Source: a virus. Taken from it: a DNA stretch of 64,000 nucleotides. Of the stretch, positions 17,004-26,130 are shown piece after piece (position 1 is the first letter of the stretch; each line of letters opens with the position of its first letter). The stretch lies in IMG/VR virus record IMGVR_UViG_3300028829_006090, positions 62,001 to 126,000 of that record, one strand, 5' to 3'. The notes under the pieces are model-generated. The model had not been told where the DNA came from. It did no database searches and worked only from the letters and a program-made list of their open reading frames with translations. The position numbers and the translations under genes were made by a program.

Positions 17004-19601
17004 CTACTTGTTTACCTTGTATTCGGACAAGGCTTTAGGCACTATACTGCCGTCATCGCTCTGTACAAGGAGCGCATCCGGTGCATCGAATCTCTCCTTT
17101 CCTGGATAGGGATAGGTCTCACCTATAACGGCGTGCACGACTGCCTGCTCCTGCCAAGTATTCTCTGTATCTAGGATGGTCTGCCACTTAGGGGCTACCA
17201 GAGAGAAGGAGCTCGCGCCGTATACGGCAGATCCACTGCTCGGAAAGGCAAATGAGGAGGATCGCTGTCCTTTTTGCGTAGCGAGTCCCTTATTGATAAA
17301 GTCCTCGTACAGTAGCCGCAAGGATGTAGTAAACAGTGACGTAACGTCCTCGTACTCTTCGATGTTGCCTGCTTCGGGTACCGCGAGCTCTATCGAGATG
17401 CGTCTTCCTATAGTGATCGGATCTACGTTAGCCCCGTCGTTCGATACGACGCTCTTCTCGGATAGAATCTGTCCTTTAGCTAACACAGAGCCTCGCAGGC
17501 CTATATCTCCGTTGATCTCTACTCGAGGATCTTCTCTTGGGAGGTCTGAAACCTTATCGGCTACGCCGGAGGCCTCGAGGGCCGGATTGTTTATAGCTCC
17601 ACCGGCCTTGTCGACTGTGAGGAGCGGAGTAACTACACTGATAGGTCCTCTGGATATAGATAGGATGGAGTTATCTCGCATGAATATACCTGTGGCGCTC
17701 TCCAACATAGTGAGGGAGGCCGACTGGGCGTAGGACATGAAGAGATTTTGGCCTCGGAGAGTGGTGCTGCCATTGCCCGAGTCGAATAGGATATCGCAGG
17801 TAGTCGTATCCGACTCTACCCCTCTATCGCTACCTTCTCCGTCTACGTCCGAGGAGTACCCGGATCCGTATATGTGGCTGCCGAGGATAGACACTCCTGA
17901 GCTTGGAGCCTTAAGCTGTATACCGGATCCGAACGGCAGCCCTTCGTTTAAGGCCTGTTCGTCGATGTCGTTGAGAGAGCCCTGCTCGGATCTATTTTCT
18001 AGAGTCAACATTCCCCCCGAACTACCACCGGATAGCATCTGTAGGTTCCCCTCTGCCTTTATGGCAATAGATCCTTCTGTAGAGGATACCTCTACCCGGC
18101 CCTTGGTTCTGTTGATGCGATTTCCGGGAACCTGCTCTATCAAATCTCTTCCGGGAAGTATCTCGACGTCTCCGATAGAGGCTATCGTTACCCTACCTCG
18201 GTTCATACGGATCTCGCCTCCGTATCCGTCCCCCAGCACTAGTCCCCCGTCATCCGACATAAGGAATACGGAGCTGTTCTTGAATAGCTTCACCTTCCTG
18301 CCCGGGTAGATCTCCTTATCTTCCGACACTAGGTCTGCGATTGTGTATTCGCTCTCCTGGGACTCTAGCGGGCGTACTTTTGTGGTAGATTCTCCCGGGA
18401 ATACGGCCTCTCTTACCTCCTCTATGGTGGGGAAGTGCCAGATTCCGTCGTCTTTCCGAAGGCCCTGGAAGTAGGTAGTAGCCTCTTCATAGGTCGCGAA
18501 CTCGTCGTGCATGAGAGGCATCAGTCTGTACACCTCGTCAATGCTAGACAGACCGAACGCCTCTCTCAGACGCTCTGCGTCGGATAGATCGGAGTATTCT
18601 GCAGGGAAGTCGTTGCCTTCTGCCGGCGCTGCGCATGCAATGTCCTCCTTCTTCCAAGGAGATACGATTGCATAAGTCTTCTCTAGCTTTATCTCCTTTG
18701 CCGCCCGGACTCGGTATATGCCGTCCATTCGCTGTAGGACAGATAATGTTCCCGGATACGTCTCTTCTCCGAAGGTATATGGGCCGCCTTCGCTGAAGTC
18801 TGTACGCATGGTATCGTAGACACCTTCCGATGCACCTCCACGGAACGCCTGGTGCCGGAACAGCCCTGTAGCGTTCTCAGTAGCTGGGACGATAGACGTA
18901 GTGCCGTCCTCGTTCTCGTACTCTTGCAAGGCACTTTGTCCGCCTATAGCCTCTAAGATCGATAGGGCGTACTGCTCGACGTCTGTGGCAACGTCTCCTC
19001 GATGTATTGACTCCCGTAGGTAGGACAGGTGATCCTGAACATAGTTCCTGGCGGTGAGGTCTGCTTGGGAGTCTATTCCGCTGAAGGTAATGGCGCAATC
19101 CGGAGCTATTCCCGCCTTGCACATGAACTCCGATAAGAGGAAGATGCCGCCCAAAGCTGTCGACTTATACCAATCGCCGGGCTGGGCATCTGTGAATCTA
19201 TTACTAGACCTGCTTTGTCTAAGGTCTGAGGAGGGTCCGGAAGTCTTCACGACCTCCCTATATGCAGCGTTATTCTCCACGCCTGCGAGGGACCCCTCCT
19301 GTATCGATAGTCCGGAGAACACACTGCCTTCCTGCTTGGGGAAAACGTCGAACGAGCCGATAATAAGGTTAGGGGAGAGGAAGTACTGTGCTAAGGCCGA
19401 GGCCTCGCGCAGTTTAGCTATCAGCACTACTCCGCCCGGGGAGTAACATGTGCCGCTAGTGTGGCCGCCGCGACGAGAGCTTCCTGTCTCTAAGGCCGCT
19501 GCGGTTATTGATTGGCCCTCTATCTCAACGAAATAGTGGTTGGCGTAGGCCCCTGCAACTATTACGCGCCCTATATGTAGGGATATCTGTCCTTCCTGCA
19601 T
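17004..19601 (-). CDS. Baseplate central spike protein (gp5/VgrG-like)
   Basis: An 865-residue protein placed right after the tube gene. The N-terminal 100 residues look like an OB-type beta barrel (SLHIGRVIVAGAYANHYFVE). The middle has helices, and the C-terminal half alternates short hydrophobic beta segments with Gly/Ser/Asn turns (TIASIGDVEILPGRDLI, then GRVEVSSTEGSIAIKAEG), the hallmark of a triple-stranded beta-helix as in T4 gp5 and VgrG. No lysozyme domain is visible. It would form the membrane-piercing needle under the hub. Confidence 0.68.
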   Translation of the reverse strand: MQEGQISLHIGRVIVAGAYANHYFVEIEGQSITAAALETGSSRRGGHTSGTCYSPGGVVLIAKLREASALAQYFLSPNLIIGSFDVFPKQEGSVFSGLSIQEGSLAGVENNAAYREVVKTSGPSSDLRQSRSSNRFTDAQPGDWYKSTALGGIFLLSEFMCKAGIAPDCAITFSGIDSQADLTARNYVQDHLSYLRESIHRGDVATDVEQYALSILEAIGGQSALQEYENEDGTTSIVPATENATGLFRHQAFRGGASEGVYDTMRTDFSEGGPYTFGEETYPGTLSVLQRMDGIYRVRAAKEIKLEKTYAIVSPWKKEDIACAAPAEGNDFPAEYSDLSDAERLREAFGLSSIDEVYRLMPLMHDEFATYEEATTYFQGLRKDDGIWHFPTIEEVREAVFPGESTTKVRPLESQESEYTIADLVSEDKEIYPGRKVKLFKNSSVFLMSDDGGLVLGDGYGGEIRMNRGRVTIASIGDVEILPGRDLIEQVPGNRINRTKGRVEVSSTEGSIAIKAEGNLQMLSGGSSGGMLTLENRSEQGSLNDIDEQALNEGLPFGSGIQLKAPSSGVSILGSHIYGSGYSSDVDGEGSDRGVESDTTTCDILFDSGNGSTTLRGQNLFMSYAQSASLTMLESATGIFMRDNSILSISRGPISVVTPLLTVDKAGGAINNPALEASGVADKVSDLPREDPRVEINGDIGLRGSVLAKGQILSEKSVVSNDGANVDPITIGRRISIELAVPEAGNIEEYEDVTSLFTTSLRLLYEDFINKGLATQKGQRSSSFAFPSSGSAVYGASSFSLVAPKWQTILDTENTWQEQAVVHAVIGETYPYPGKERFDAPDALLVQSDDGSIVPKALSEYKVNK

Positions 19602-19697
19602 CGTACTCCTATCCTCCTATGAAAACCGCAAGCTAAGTCTTCTATGCAGGAACAGAGTACAAGGACATGCACAATATGCAAGGGCCTCTGCCCTCTC

Positions 19698-19721
19698 GGA
19701 CTCTAGCGAGAGTTAGAGTCC
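19698..19721 (-). other. 8-bp stem hairpin across the tube gene stop
   Basis: GGACTCTA and TAGAGTCC form a perfect 8-bp stem with an 8-base loop, and the stop codon of the tail tube gene lies in the stem. A second small GGGC/GCCC hairpin follows. No T run is seen, so it is at most a weak terminator or an mRNA-stabilising or processing element after a highly expressed gene. Confidence 0.35.
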
Positions 19722-20221
19722 ACGGTCAGTTTAAGCACCTGGAGGGTGACATTGGCGTTAACGACAGTAATGCCACCCCCTCCGTTGCTGACGGTCATAC
19801 CGAAGTTGTTGATAAGGCACCCTTCGCATACAAAGCTCTGCGAGTTGGACCTCTCAGTCGCCGTACAGTTACCGTTCGCGTCGGTATACGTTCCCGGGCC
19901 GGTAGGCTTCAGGACGATAACACGCTTCTCGAACCCGCAGATCTTACCGAAGTCCTCGAGGAAGTTCTTAATAGTTCCTTGCGGACCGATGATCGTACCC
20001 AAGCTGAGAGTGCCGTTAGACTCTCCCGAGATGATATGGGTAAGCGGGCTGTTGAGCGGGGTAATTTGTGACGTAGACCGACGATATGCCAGGTTCACGG
20101 ACGTTATGATCAGGTCATCGAGCGACGCGCTCTGTCCACGGTCCCCGAAGGATATAACCGCACCGTCCAAGTTCCACGCTTGGCCTATATTCCTATCGAT
20201 TCCAAATACATCTTGTGCCAT
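19703..20221 (-). CDS. Tail tube protein
   Basis: A 172-residue protein immediately downstream of the sheath gene, in the classical sheath-then-tube order of contractile phages. AGGAGGAT precedes the ATG. It starts MAQDVFGIDRNIGQAWNL and contains a helix ETTIGPQ-free loop region, then strand-like segments (GGGGITVVNANVTLQVLKL) consistent with the tube fold, in which beta strands form a barrel and a single helix packs outside. The size matches T4 gp19-type tubes (about 160 residues). The RNA end carries hairpins. Confidence 0.75.
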   Translation of the reverse strand: MAQDVFGIDRNIGQAWNLDGAVISFGDRGQSASLDDLIITSVNLAYRRSTSQITPLNSPLTHIISGESNGTLSLGTIIGPQGTIKNFLEDFGKICGFEKRVIVLKPTGPGTYTDANGNCTATERSNSQSFVCEGCLINNFGMTVSNGGGGITVVNANVTLQVLKLTVDSNSR

Positions 20222-20236
20222 TTTAATATCCTCCTA

Positions 20237-23005
20237 CTAGCTGACTCTAAAAGTGATAGGCAAGTTGTTCAGAGGGTCCGGCATATCCGGATCGACTTCT
20301 ACATCGACTGTATCGCGAAGAACAGCATTCCGTTCGAGCTTGGTGACTGTTGCGGCAAGCATCTGGGGTCCAAGCTTGTTGGAGTACGATCTGTTCGTAA
20401 TAGAACTGATCGTAGCGCTCAGGCGGGACGACAACAGTTCCAGCATGGCCGGACTGATGTTGCCTTGTCCGAACAGGTCCGATGTAGCATCGAGGAAGTC
20501 CCGGCAGATGTGGTCGAGGTTAGTCGTCTTCGAGCTTTCCCTCTCGTTGAAGTTCGCATAATCGATAACCGAAGTGACCTGATGCCGCGTAAAGATACGG
20601 CCGGAGAAGTCCTTCTGTACGATCCATACTCCACCGCCTGCGATGGTGTTGAGATCCGCTCTGCTAAACTTAACCGCTGGATCTGATAGAGCAGACGATA
20701 CGTTGAGCTGGGACTGCGGAGCGTGAGGCGGGATGCCTGCGCGCTGGCCAGCGAGGCCTGCCGCAACGTAGAAGATCTCCGAGGCAGTGCCGTCGGACTC
20801 TACCGGATTATCGATGTACACCAGATTGATGCGTCGAGTGTCGAACTGCGCGGCACGAGCAGCAAGGGCTGCGGCGTACTCTGCGGCACTCTGATTGCGC
20901 CAGATCTCGATCTTCAGCGCGACTGCGACCGGGCTTCCGACATCTTCTACGAGGATGAGCTGAGACTCGGAGTTAACCCGGTCTACCGTATACTCGTCGT
21001 AGGTCGTAACGCCTTCTGCATCTGTGCTGAAGTTGATGCGAAGCAGATCGCCTGGGCGAACATCGTTGGTCTCGAACAGAGCGCCTGTTGCGTTCACTTC
21101 CCGGTAGGTATTGACTGGGAACAGATCGACAGTAGCTTCGATGTCGTCCTCGCTGGCGAGTTCTGTATAGACGTCCGTAAGCTGCGATACGGTATTGGGG
21201 ATCCAGCCGATGCGCCACTGATTGTTAACTTCCGAGCTGCGGTCTAGGACGTGCGTCTTAACTGCTTGATGGATGTCCGGATCGTTAGTGAGCGGGACGA
21301 TGCTGTAGACCTCGTCGTTCTCGGTGAGTACGTCGAGCGCTTCGTTATACCCGGTCAGATCGTCGGAGCATACCGGGACGTAGTAGACGCCGATCTGCCC
21401 TTCCTGGATAGCATGCGATACTGCCTTGCTGAGAGGATTCCGGGGACTGACTGGTCCGAGGATAGTCTCTCTCTGCGAATCGGAGTCCGCAAAGCCTACC
21501 TGTCCGCAGATGTCCGTGCGGAGTTCACGGAAGTCTACGACAAGCGTGCCTCCGATAACACTATACAGAGCATCTGTGCCGAGGATGTCGGAGGTAACTT
21601 GCGCCGATCCGTCGATAGTAACTGTATCTTCAGTGAGGGTCGAGTATGTGGACGGGAAGTCTACATCGACCTTATCGAACAATTCCAGATCGATATCACC
21701 TGCGATTACGTGGTCTACCGGATCGCGGAGTACGAGCGTGCGGAACGCACCTTCCGAGGCAGCCGCCATAGAGAAGGAGAACACGCCTGCCGTATTGAAC
21801 TGCGTACCCTTCTTGAAGATCAGTTCGACATTGTTATTGCCGATAGGATAGGACACGGATGTGTCTATAGCGAAGTCTGATGCCGGCACAGTAAGGGTGC
21901 CTGCGATGTCTGCTCCGTTACTGGTAATGAAGGACACGATGACATCGCCCGCTGTGGCCGAGGCCGGGTCCAGCGTTCCGCCCTGAGTGACGGTGATGAT
22001 GTACTTAGTGTTGGTATCTCCAGAGTAGCTAGGCGTAGCAGTAACTTCCAGATCGGCGGTGTCTGCAACATCTACCTGCAGATATGCCTGGGAGATCTCT
22101 ACCTGCCAGCTATCGTTAAGCGAGACAGAGCCTGCGCCGGAATCTTCGATCGTAAACGTAGCGCCGCGAGTGCCGAGCGCTGTGTCGTACTCCGAGCCGT
22201 TGTACACGACATCCGTACCGAGGATAATGTCGGTAGTGGTGTCTCCGCCTTGGGAGCTAATACGAAGAGTAGTGCCATCCAGGCCGCCCGTGCCGCCTGT
22301 CCCTACGTTGAGGACGCGGATCGTGTAGATATCGCGAGGCCAGCCATCTACCAGACCGCTATACAGCGTCGCATCTGCTGCGAACGTGTACTTAGTGGGC
22401 ACGGTAGTGGTGGGAACCACTGTGTTGGTGATCGAGAGACTGTCGTAGGCGAACCCATTGTCGCGATAAGGATCTGCGACAGGGACTACAGAGCCTGCGA
22501 TCTCCTCTGCGACGAAGCCGGATACCTGAGTGATCAGTTCCTGCTGTGCTCCGCCGTCGAACGCGCTGGAGGCGCCTTCTGTCTCGGGGAACCAGCGGAG
22601 GCGAGCCCAGTCGCCGACCTGTACATCTCGGTCGCCGAAGACCGTAGAGCGATCTGTGTCGTTACCGGTCTTAAAGACGAGGCTATCCGACGTGATCTTA
22701 TTGCCCGCAGTCTCGGTGAGTTCCGCGTTAGAGCTATCGCCGTAATACTTAAGCAGCGTATCCTCCAATAGAACGGACGCGTCATCCAGGTCTACGACTC
22801 CGCCGGGGACGGTGTCGGGCCAGTTATATACGGTACTGGACTCGGTGTCCAAGTACTCCCCGAGCTCGGCTCGTTCGTCGTCTACATCTGAACGGTGCAA
22901 GGAATAGAGCGGACCAACGCATGCTGCGTACAGAGGAAGCGCCCCCTGAGCTTGGGCCTGCTCAAATTCCTGGAAGATTTGTCTTCTAGGCTCTAAGTAT
23001 GCCAT
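20237..23005 (-). CDS. Contractile tail sheath protein
   Basis: A 922-residue protein, long for the family (usually 400-700), with a probable large inserted beta-rich region between residues about 150 and 450 (GGTGGLDGTTLRISSQ and similar). The C-terminal part has the sheath pattern: a helical region ending in a segment with DVEVDPDMPDPLNNLPI and ITFRVS, resembling the terminal beta strand that links subunits. It is directly followed by the tube gene. Contraction of this sheath drives the spike through the envelope. The first residues (PRRQIFQEFEQAQAQG) look like an N-terminal linker helix. Confidence 0.78.
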   Translation of the reverse strand: MAYLEPRRQIFQEFEQAQAQGALPLYAACVGPLYSLHRSDVDDERAELGEYLDTESSTVYNWPDTVPGGVVDLDDASVLLEDTLLKYYGDSSNAELTETAGNKITSDSLVFKTGNDTDRSTVFGDRDVQVGDWARLRWFPETEGASSAFDGGAQQELITQVSGFVAEEIAGSVVPVADPYRDNGFAYDSLSITNTVVPTTTVPTKYTFAADATLYSGLVDGWPRDIYTIRVLNVGTGGTGGLDGTTLRISSQGGDTTTDIILGTDVVYNGSEYDTALGTRGATFTIEDSGAGSVSLNDSWQVEISQAYLQVDVADTADLEVTATPSYSGDTNTKYIITVTQGGTLDPASATAGDVIVSFITSNGADIAGTLTVPASDFAIDTSVSYPIGNNNVELIFKKGTQFNTAGVFSFSMAAASEGAFRTLVLRDPVDHVIAGDIDLELFDKVDVDFPSTYSTLTEDTVTIDGSAQVTSDILGTDALYSVIGGTLVVDFRELRTDICGQVGFADSDSQRETILGPVSPRNPLSKAVSHAIQEGQIGVYYVPVCSDDLTGYNEALDVLTENDEVYSIVPLTNDPDIHQAVKTHVLDRSSEVNNQWRIGWIPNTVSQLTDVYTELASEDDIEATVDLFPVNTYREVNATGALFETNDVRPGDLLRINFSTDAEGVTTYDEYTVDRVNSESQLILVEDVGSPVAVALKIEIWRNQSAAEYAAALAARAAQFDTRRINLVYIDNPVESDGTASEIFYVAAGLAGQRAGIPPHAPQSQLNVSSALSDPAVKFSRADLNTIAGGGVWIVQKDFSGRIFTRHQVTSVIDYANFNERESSKTTNLDHICRDFLDATSDLFGQGNISPAMLELLSSRLSATISSITNRSYSNKLGPQMLAATVTKLERNAVLRDTVDVEVDPDMPDPLNNLPITFRVS

Positions 23006-23026
23006 GTCTAAGTATCTCCTCTGATA

Positions 23027-23740
23027 TTAGTTGAAGGTTGTCTGGTGAATAGCTACTCGTTTAACAATTGGCGATTCTGGAATCACCAACCAATTATACA
23101 TATACGACCAATCGAGATTAACAACTGTGTAAAATGAAGTCTTCGATTCGTCGTTACGGGTTCTTAGTTCGCTTACGCTTTGTGTTAGTAAGCTCCCTAA
23201 GTGGAAATCTCTCTTTATTACCTGCTGAAAGTGGAGCATCCGGAAAAATACTTCTTGTCCGAGCAGCTCTGCCTCCGCCCCGGTTCCTCCTTTGCAGACA
23301 ATGTTGTGGCCGCCTGTGATGGCCATATGGTGCCTCTCTCCCTCGCGCCATCCGTCGGACATACCTATCGCAGATTGATTACGCAAGGCCACCGAGTTGG
23401 ATCGAAAAGACTTACGTTTGATGAGCAGCGTAGGTAGCTGCTGCACCTCAGGCCCTAGAGAGCTCCATGAGGGTTTTATCAGGATTCGGCTAGGCTCGTA
23501 GTCGTACGACGATCCTTCTGCTGTCTCAGATATGTCGCAGCACTGCGTACTAGGCGTCCATAGATATCCCTTAAGAAGAGGCTCTTCGATATTGTCTGCC
23601 GATGAGAAGTGGTACTGCAGCAGCCGTTGAAACACTCCCGATAGCATAAACGGATTAGGGCCCGCCGTAGCGAACGCACTCGGCTGTTCACACGCCTCTT
23701 GCGGGATACCCCAGCACGGTTCTGGAAAGGAGTTGGGCAT
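23027..23740 (-). CDS. Neck or tail-completion protein candidate
   Basis: A 237-residue protein between the small paralogues and the sheath, where tail terminator or neck proteins are expected. It starts MPNSFPEPCWGIPQEA with aromatic/proline-rich sequence and two cysteines, with no clear ribosome binding site. The regulatory palindrome (23742-23757) ends one base before the ATG. If the palindrome is a promoter, the transcript may be leaderless or begin inside the gene, and an internal ATG (MLSGVF) could be used. Function by position only. Confidence 0.55.
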   Translation of the reverse strand: MPNSFPEPCWGIPQEACEQPSAFATAGPNPFMLSGVFQRLLQYHFSSADNIEEPLLKGYLWTPSTQCCDISETAEGSSYDYEPSRILIKPSWSSLGPEVQQLPTLLIKRKSFRSNSVALRNQSAIGMSDGWREGERHHMAITGGHNIVCKGGTGAEAELLGQEVFFRMLHFQQVIKRDFHLGSLLTQSVSELRTRNDESKTSFYTVVNLDWSYMYNWLVIPESPIVKRVAIHQTTFN

Positions 23741-23741
23741 T

Positions 23742-23757
23742 TAGAATACGTATTCTA
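23742..23757 (-). promoter_or_regulatory. 16-bp perfect palindrome TAGAATACGTATTCTA
   Basis: A perfect 16-bp inverted repeat, one member of the family of five junction palindromes. It overlaps the stop codon of the 23755-24168 gene (TAG) and lies next to the ATG of the next gene, so space for any other control element is minimal. Confidence 0.5.
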
Positions 23758-24168
23758 TTTCTTATTTGATCGGGTAGACAGTTCTTGTGCGGCGACCGCT
23801 ACTCCGGCCCCGGCTATAGTGGACAATAAATCTCGACCTATAGAGGGGTCTTTCTTTATCTTTCCCCATAGCGCAGACCCCAGTCCGCCTACGGCTGCCC
23901 CGCCTAGCGCGGCGGTTCCTGTATATCTTAGCTTTCGTGCCTGCTCCGCCTGTTCGCGGGTAGCGGCCCGTGTCTTCTCCAATGCCTTCAGCCCTTCTTG
24001 ATGCTGCTTGGTCTGCAGATTGACGTCTCCTCGGCTTGCCAAGTGACTCCCTCCGACCCAGCCCGCGGTGTATAGCAGAAACTTGAGAACCGGAGCTATC
24101 GCCCACGCCTCTTTCTCTAGCATATAGCCTGTACGAGACCCGGCGCAGTATGAAGATGTCTTATGCAT
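23755..24168 (-). CDS. Small Gly/Ala-rich virion protein, tandem paralogue 3
   Basis: About 137 residues from ATG 24168 (MHKTSSYC), which overlaps the preceding stop; ATG 24123 (MLEKEAWAIAP) is an alternative. The C-terminal half contains TAALGGAAVGGLGSALWGK, then PSIGRDLLSTIAGAGVAV, a Gly/Ala hairpin that could cross a membrane. The same G-x-x-x-W/L-Y-GK...RDL...G pattern is present in the two genes before it. Probably a small ejected or structural virion component; function unknown. Confidence 0.6.
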   Translation of the reverse strand: MHKTSSYCAGSRTGYMLEKEAWAIAPVLKFLLYTAGWVGGSHLASRGDVNLQTKQHQEGLKALEKTRAATREQAEQARKLRYTGTAALGGAAVGGLGSALWGKIKKDPSIGRDLLSTIAGAGVAVAAQELSTRSNKK

Positions 24169-24700
24169 TATTATTGTTCGCGCTGGCCGCATATCCTGCG
24201 CCGATCGCGCCTCCGCCTAGAGCAAAGATAAGATCTCTAGCTAGGTCGGGCTGTCCTGACATCTTTCCCCATGCCGCAGAACTAGCTCCAGCCAGGGCCG
24301 CGCCTCCTGCGCCGTACATCACAGGATCTTTCTCGTCGGGTTTAGCGGGAGTAGCTGCCGGGCTAGGTGCTGGCGTAGCTTCGGGCTTATCTTCGGGCTT
24401 ATCTTCGGAGCTGTGGTTAGCTATCAACGCGCTGCCTCCAACTCCAGCTCCTCCCGCTAAACCCAAGGCAGCAAGTATCTTTACCGCCAATCCAACCTTA
24501 TTTCTCGAGCTCCCAGTTGCCACGACTCGCCGCCTGAGGACACGGTCGCTGGCAGCGCCGCTCAACGTGGGGGTCTGCATAGCCGGGACCCTCGTAGGTT
24601 GGGCGCGTGCCCCGCGAGCGTGCAGCTGGGCCGTGGCCAGGTTTAGCACCGGGGTAGTGGCGTTCTTGAAAAATATACTTAGATCGTTAGTGGGGTGCAT
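24161..24700 (-). CDS. Small Gly/Ala-rich virion protein, tandem paralogue 2
   Basis: A 179-residue protein with a hydrophobic N-terminal half (VGLAVKILAALGLAGGAGV) and a proline/lysine linker (SSEDKPEDKPEATPAPSPA). It then has the shared C-terminal signature AAWGKMSGQPDLARDLIFA. Compared with its neighbours, the linker region is expanded. The end in NNNNA precedes an overlapping start of the next gene. The family is not recognised; two membrane helices are predicted by eye. Confidence 0.6.
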   Translation of the reverse strand: MHPTNDLSIFFKNATTPVLNLATAQLHARGARAQPTRVPAMQTPTLSGAASDRVLRRRVVATGSSRNKVGLAVKILAALGLAGGAGVGGSALIANHSSEDKPEDKPEATPAPSPAATPAKPDEKDPVMYGAGGAALAGASSAAWGKMSGQPDLARDLIFALGGGAIGAGYAASANNNNA

Positions 24701-24701
24701 T

Positions 24702-25181
24702 CTATGCGTTCTCCTGGTTAGACATCCCGACAGCTGCGCCTACAGCGGCTCCGGATAGTGTTGAAATTAGATCTCTCTGCAGATCGGGCTTGTCGGCTAA
24801 CTTGCCGTATAGTACAGACACAAGGCCAGTGCCTAGGCCCCCGGTAGCGGCGTATGCGGCCGTAGAGGCGGCCTGATCCTCTGCCTCCTCTTTATCGGAG
24901 AAGTCTAGAGGTTCTTCCTCGGCCCTGTCTAAGGATGTGAAGTAGTTGTATCCCGCTCCCCCTGTGCCGAGCGCGCCGGTGCCGAGCACGCCGGTAGTAA
25001 TGGCGATGCGTTTCGGGCTAAATGTCCACGTATTAGGGGCAGGTTGGGGCGGTTTTTGGACTACTCTCCGTAGAATGTCAATGACGGGCTGTAAGTTCAC
25101 CTTAGCGATCTTCTGGGACATGTCGGGTGAGGCGGATTTGGGGTATACGGACTGTAGTAGCTTCTCTGCTGGGGATAACAT
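24702..25181 (-). CDS. Small Gly/Ala-rich virion protein, tandem paralogue 1
   Basis: A 159-residue protein starting MLSPAEKLLQSVYPKSAS. It has one hydrophobic stretch (ITTGVLGTGALGTGGAGYN), an acidic linker and the shared ending VLYGKLADKPDLQRDLIST, then a Gly/Ala segment. It is the first of three tandem paralogues, separated from the next by a single base and probably translationally coupled. It could be a minor capsid or ejection protein. No enzymatic motif is visible. Confidence 0.6.
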   Translation of the reverse strand: MLSPAEKLLQSVYPKSASPDMSQKIAKVNLQPVIDILRRVVQKPPQPAPNTWTFSPKRIAITTGVLGTGALGTGGAGYNYFTSLDRAEEEPLDFSDKEEAEDQAASTAAYAATGGLGTGLVSVLYGKLADKPDLQRDLISTLSGAAVGAAVGMSNQENA

Positions 25182-25203
25182 ATGATATGAGGGGGTTTGT
25201 GAG

Positions 25204-26094
25204 TTAAAATACTTCGTCGTATGCGATGCCCTGTCGCCATCCCAATGAAGGATCTATTTCTCCTTTTTGGACGTCCTCGTCTGACTGATCGAGTGGAATC
25301 GTATATGCTATGTCTGTTCGAGGGAGTAACCGGAAATCTGTAGGGTAATACACGAGCGGAACAAATCTAACATACGTCGCGACCCGTATACCGCGAACCA
25401 CAAATCTCTTATTAGAAGAGCCGTGGACCCATATGTCGTAGGTATCCAATCGAGGATAGGCTATACACCGGGCTTGGTAGCTCTGGTTATCCTCTAGGGA
25501 GAATCCCTCTTTTACATCTAACGTGCTCCCTCCCCCTGAGAGGTCGACCCAATAAGGTATGGCGTCGTAGTATCCCTTCTGCAGGCCTGTTCCGTAGCAT
25601 GTGCCGCATACGGACGATACGGGCTCGTCTATGTCGTAATCTACACAGGATGTGCACTTCGCTCCGCACCATCTCCGCTTCAGCAGGTATCCTAGGCTAC
25701 CTGCGGAGGTCTTAACCATTCGAAGATACTCTTTACGTACGATGTCCCGGGATAGGCGCTTATCTCGTAACGGGATGTCCCCTAGAGTGGCGGCCGGCTT
25801 AGATGCGTACTCCCTGTCTCCGTCGAATGCGATGACACGGTAGAAGATGTCGCTCTTGTAGCCGCATCGGCGCCTATCCTCGTCCAAGTACAGACAGGCG
25901 TTGCAGATTGCGAAGTCCTTGTTGATACGCTCCCATTCTCCGCCTGCTCTGCTCCACTCTACATAAAACACAAGCGGGCGTGTTCCGGAGAACTCGAACA
26001 TGGGGTTGAGCTCCCACTCTACGATAGTCTCGTCCGAAGGAGTGACGTACGCCTCTACTCTACTGAATGCGAATATCTTAGCGGGCTTAGACAT
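25204..26094 (-). CDS. Neck/tail protein with fibronectin-like and zinc-ribbon-like parts
   Basis: A 296-residue protein. Residues 10-95 look like a fibronectin type III-like beta sandwich (TIVEWELNP, FYVEWSRAGG, FYRVIAFDGD). A zinc-ribbon-like group follows: C143, C147, C150 and then C163 and C166 (CGTCYGTG). The C-terminal part is beta-rich with basic residues. Position between connector and sheath genes suggests a neck or tail-attachment protein. The number of cysteines is unusual for phage neck proteins. Family not named with certainty. Confidence 0.55.
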   Translation of the reverse strand: MSKPAKIFAFSRVEAYVTPSDETIVEWELNPMFEFSGTRPLVFYVEWSRAGGEWERINKDFAICNACLYLDEDRRRCGYKSDIFYRVIAFDGDREYASKPAATLGDIPLRDKRLSRDIVRKEYLRMVKTSAGSLGYLLKRRWCGAKCTSCVDYDIDEPVSSVCGTCYGTGLQKGYYDAIPYWVDLSGGGSTLDVKEGFSLEDNQSYQARCIAYPRLDTYDIWVHGSSNKRFVVRGIRVATYVRFVPLVYYPTDFRLLPRTDIAYTIPLDQSDEDVQKGEIDPSLGWRQGIAYDEVF

Positions 26095-26113
26095 ACCTTA
26101 TTGTCTCGTATAG

Positions 26114-26129
26114 GAGATAGAACTATCTC
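26114..26129 (-). other. 7-bp stem hairpin in the junction before the connector gene stop
   Basis: GAGATAG and CTATCTC form a perfect 7-bp stem with a two-base loop, immediately after the stop codon of the 26131-27039 gene. No T tract follows on the minus strand. A weak processing or pausing element is possible. Confidence 0.25.
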
Positions 26130-26130
26130 T

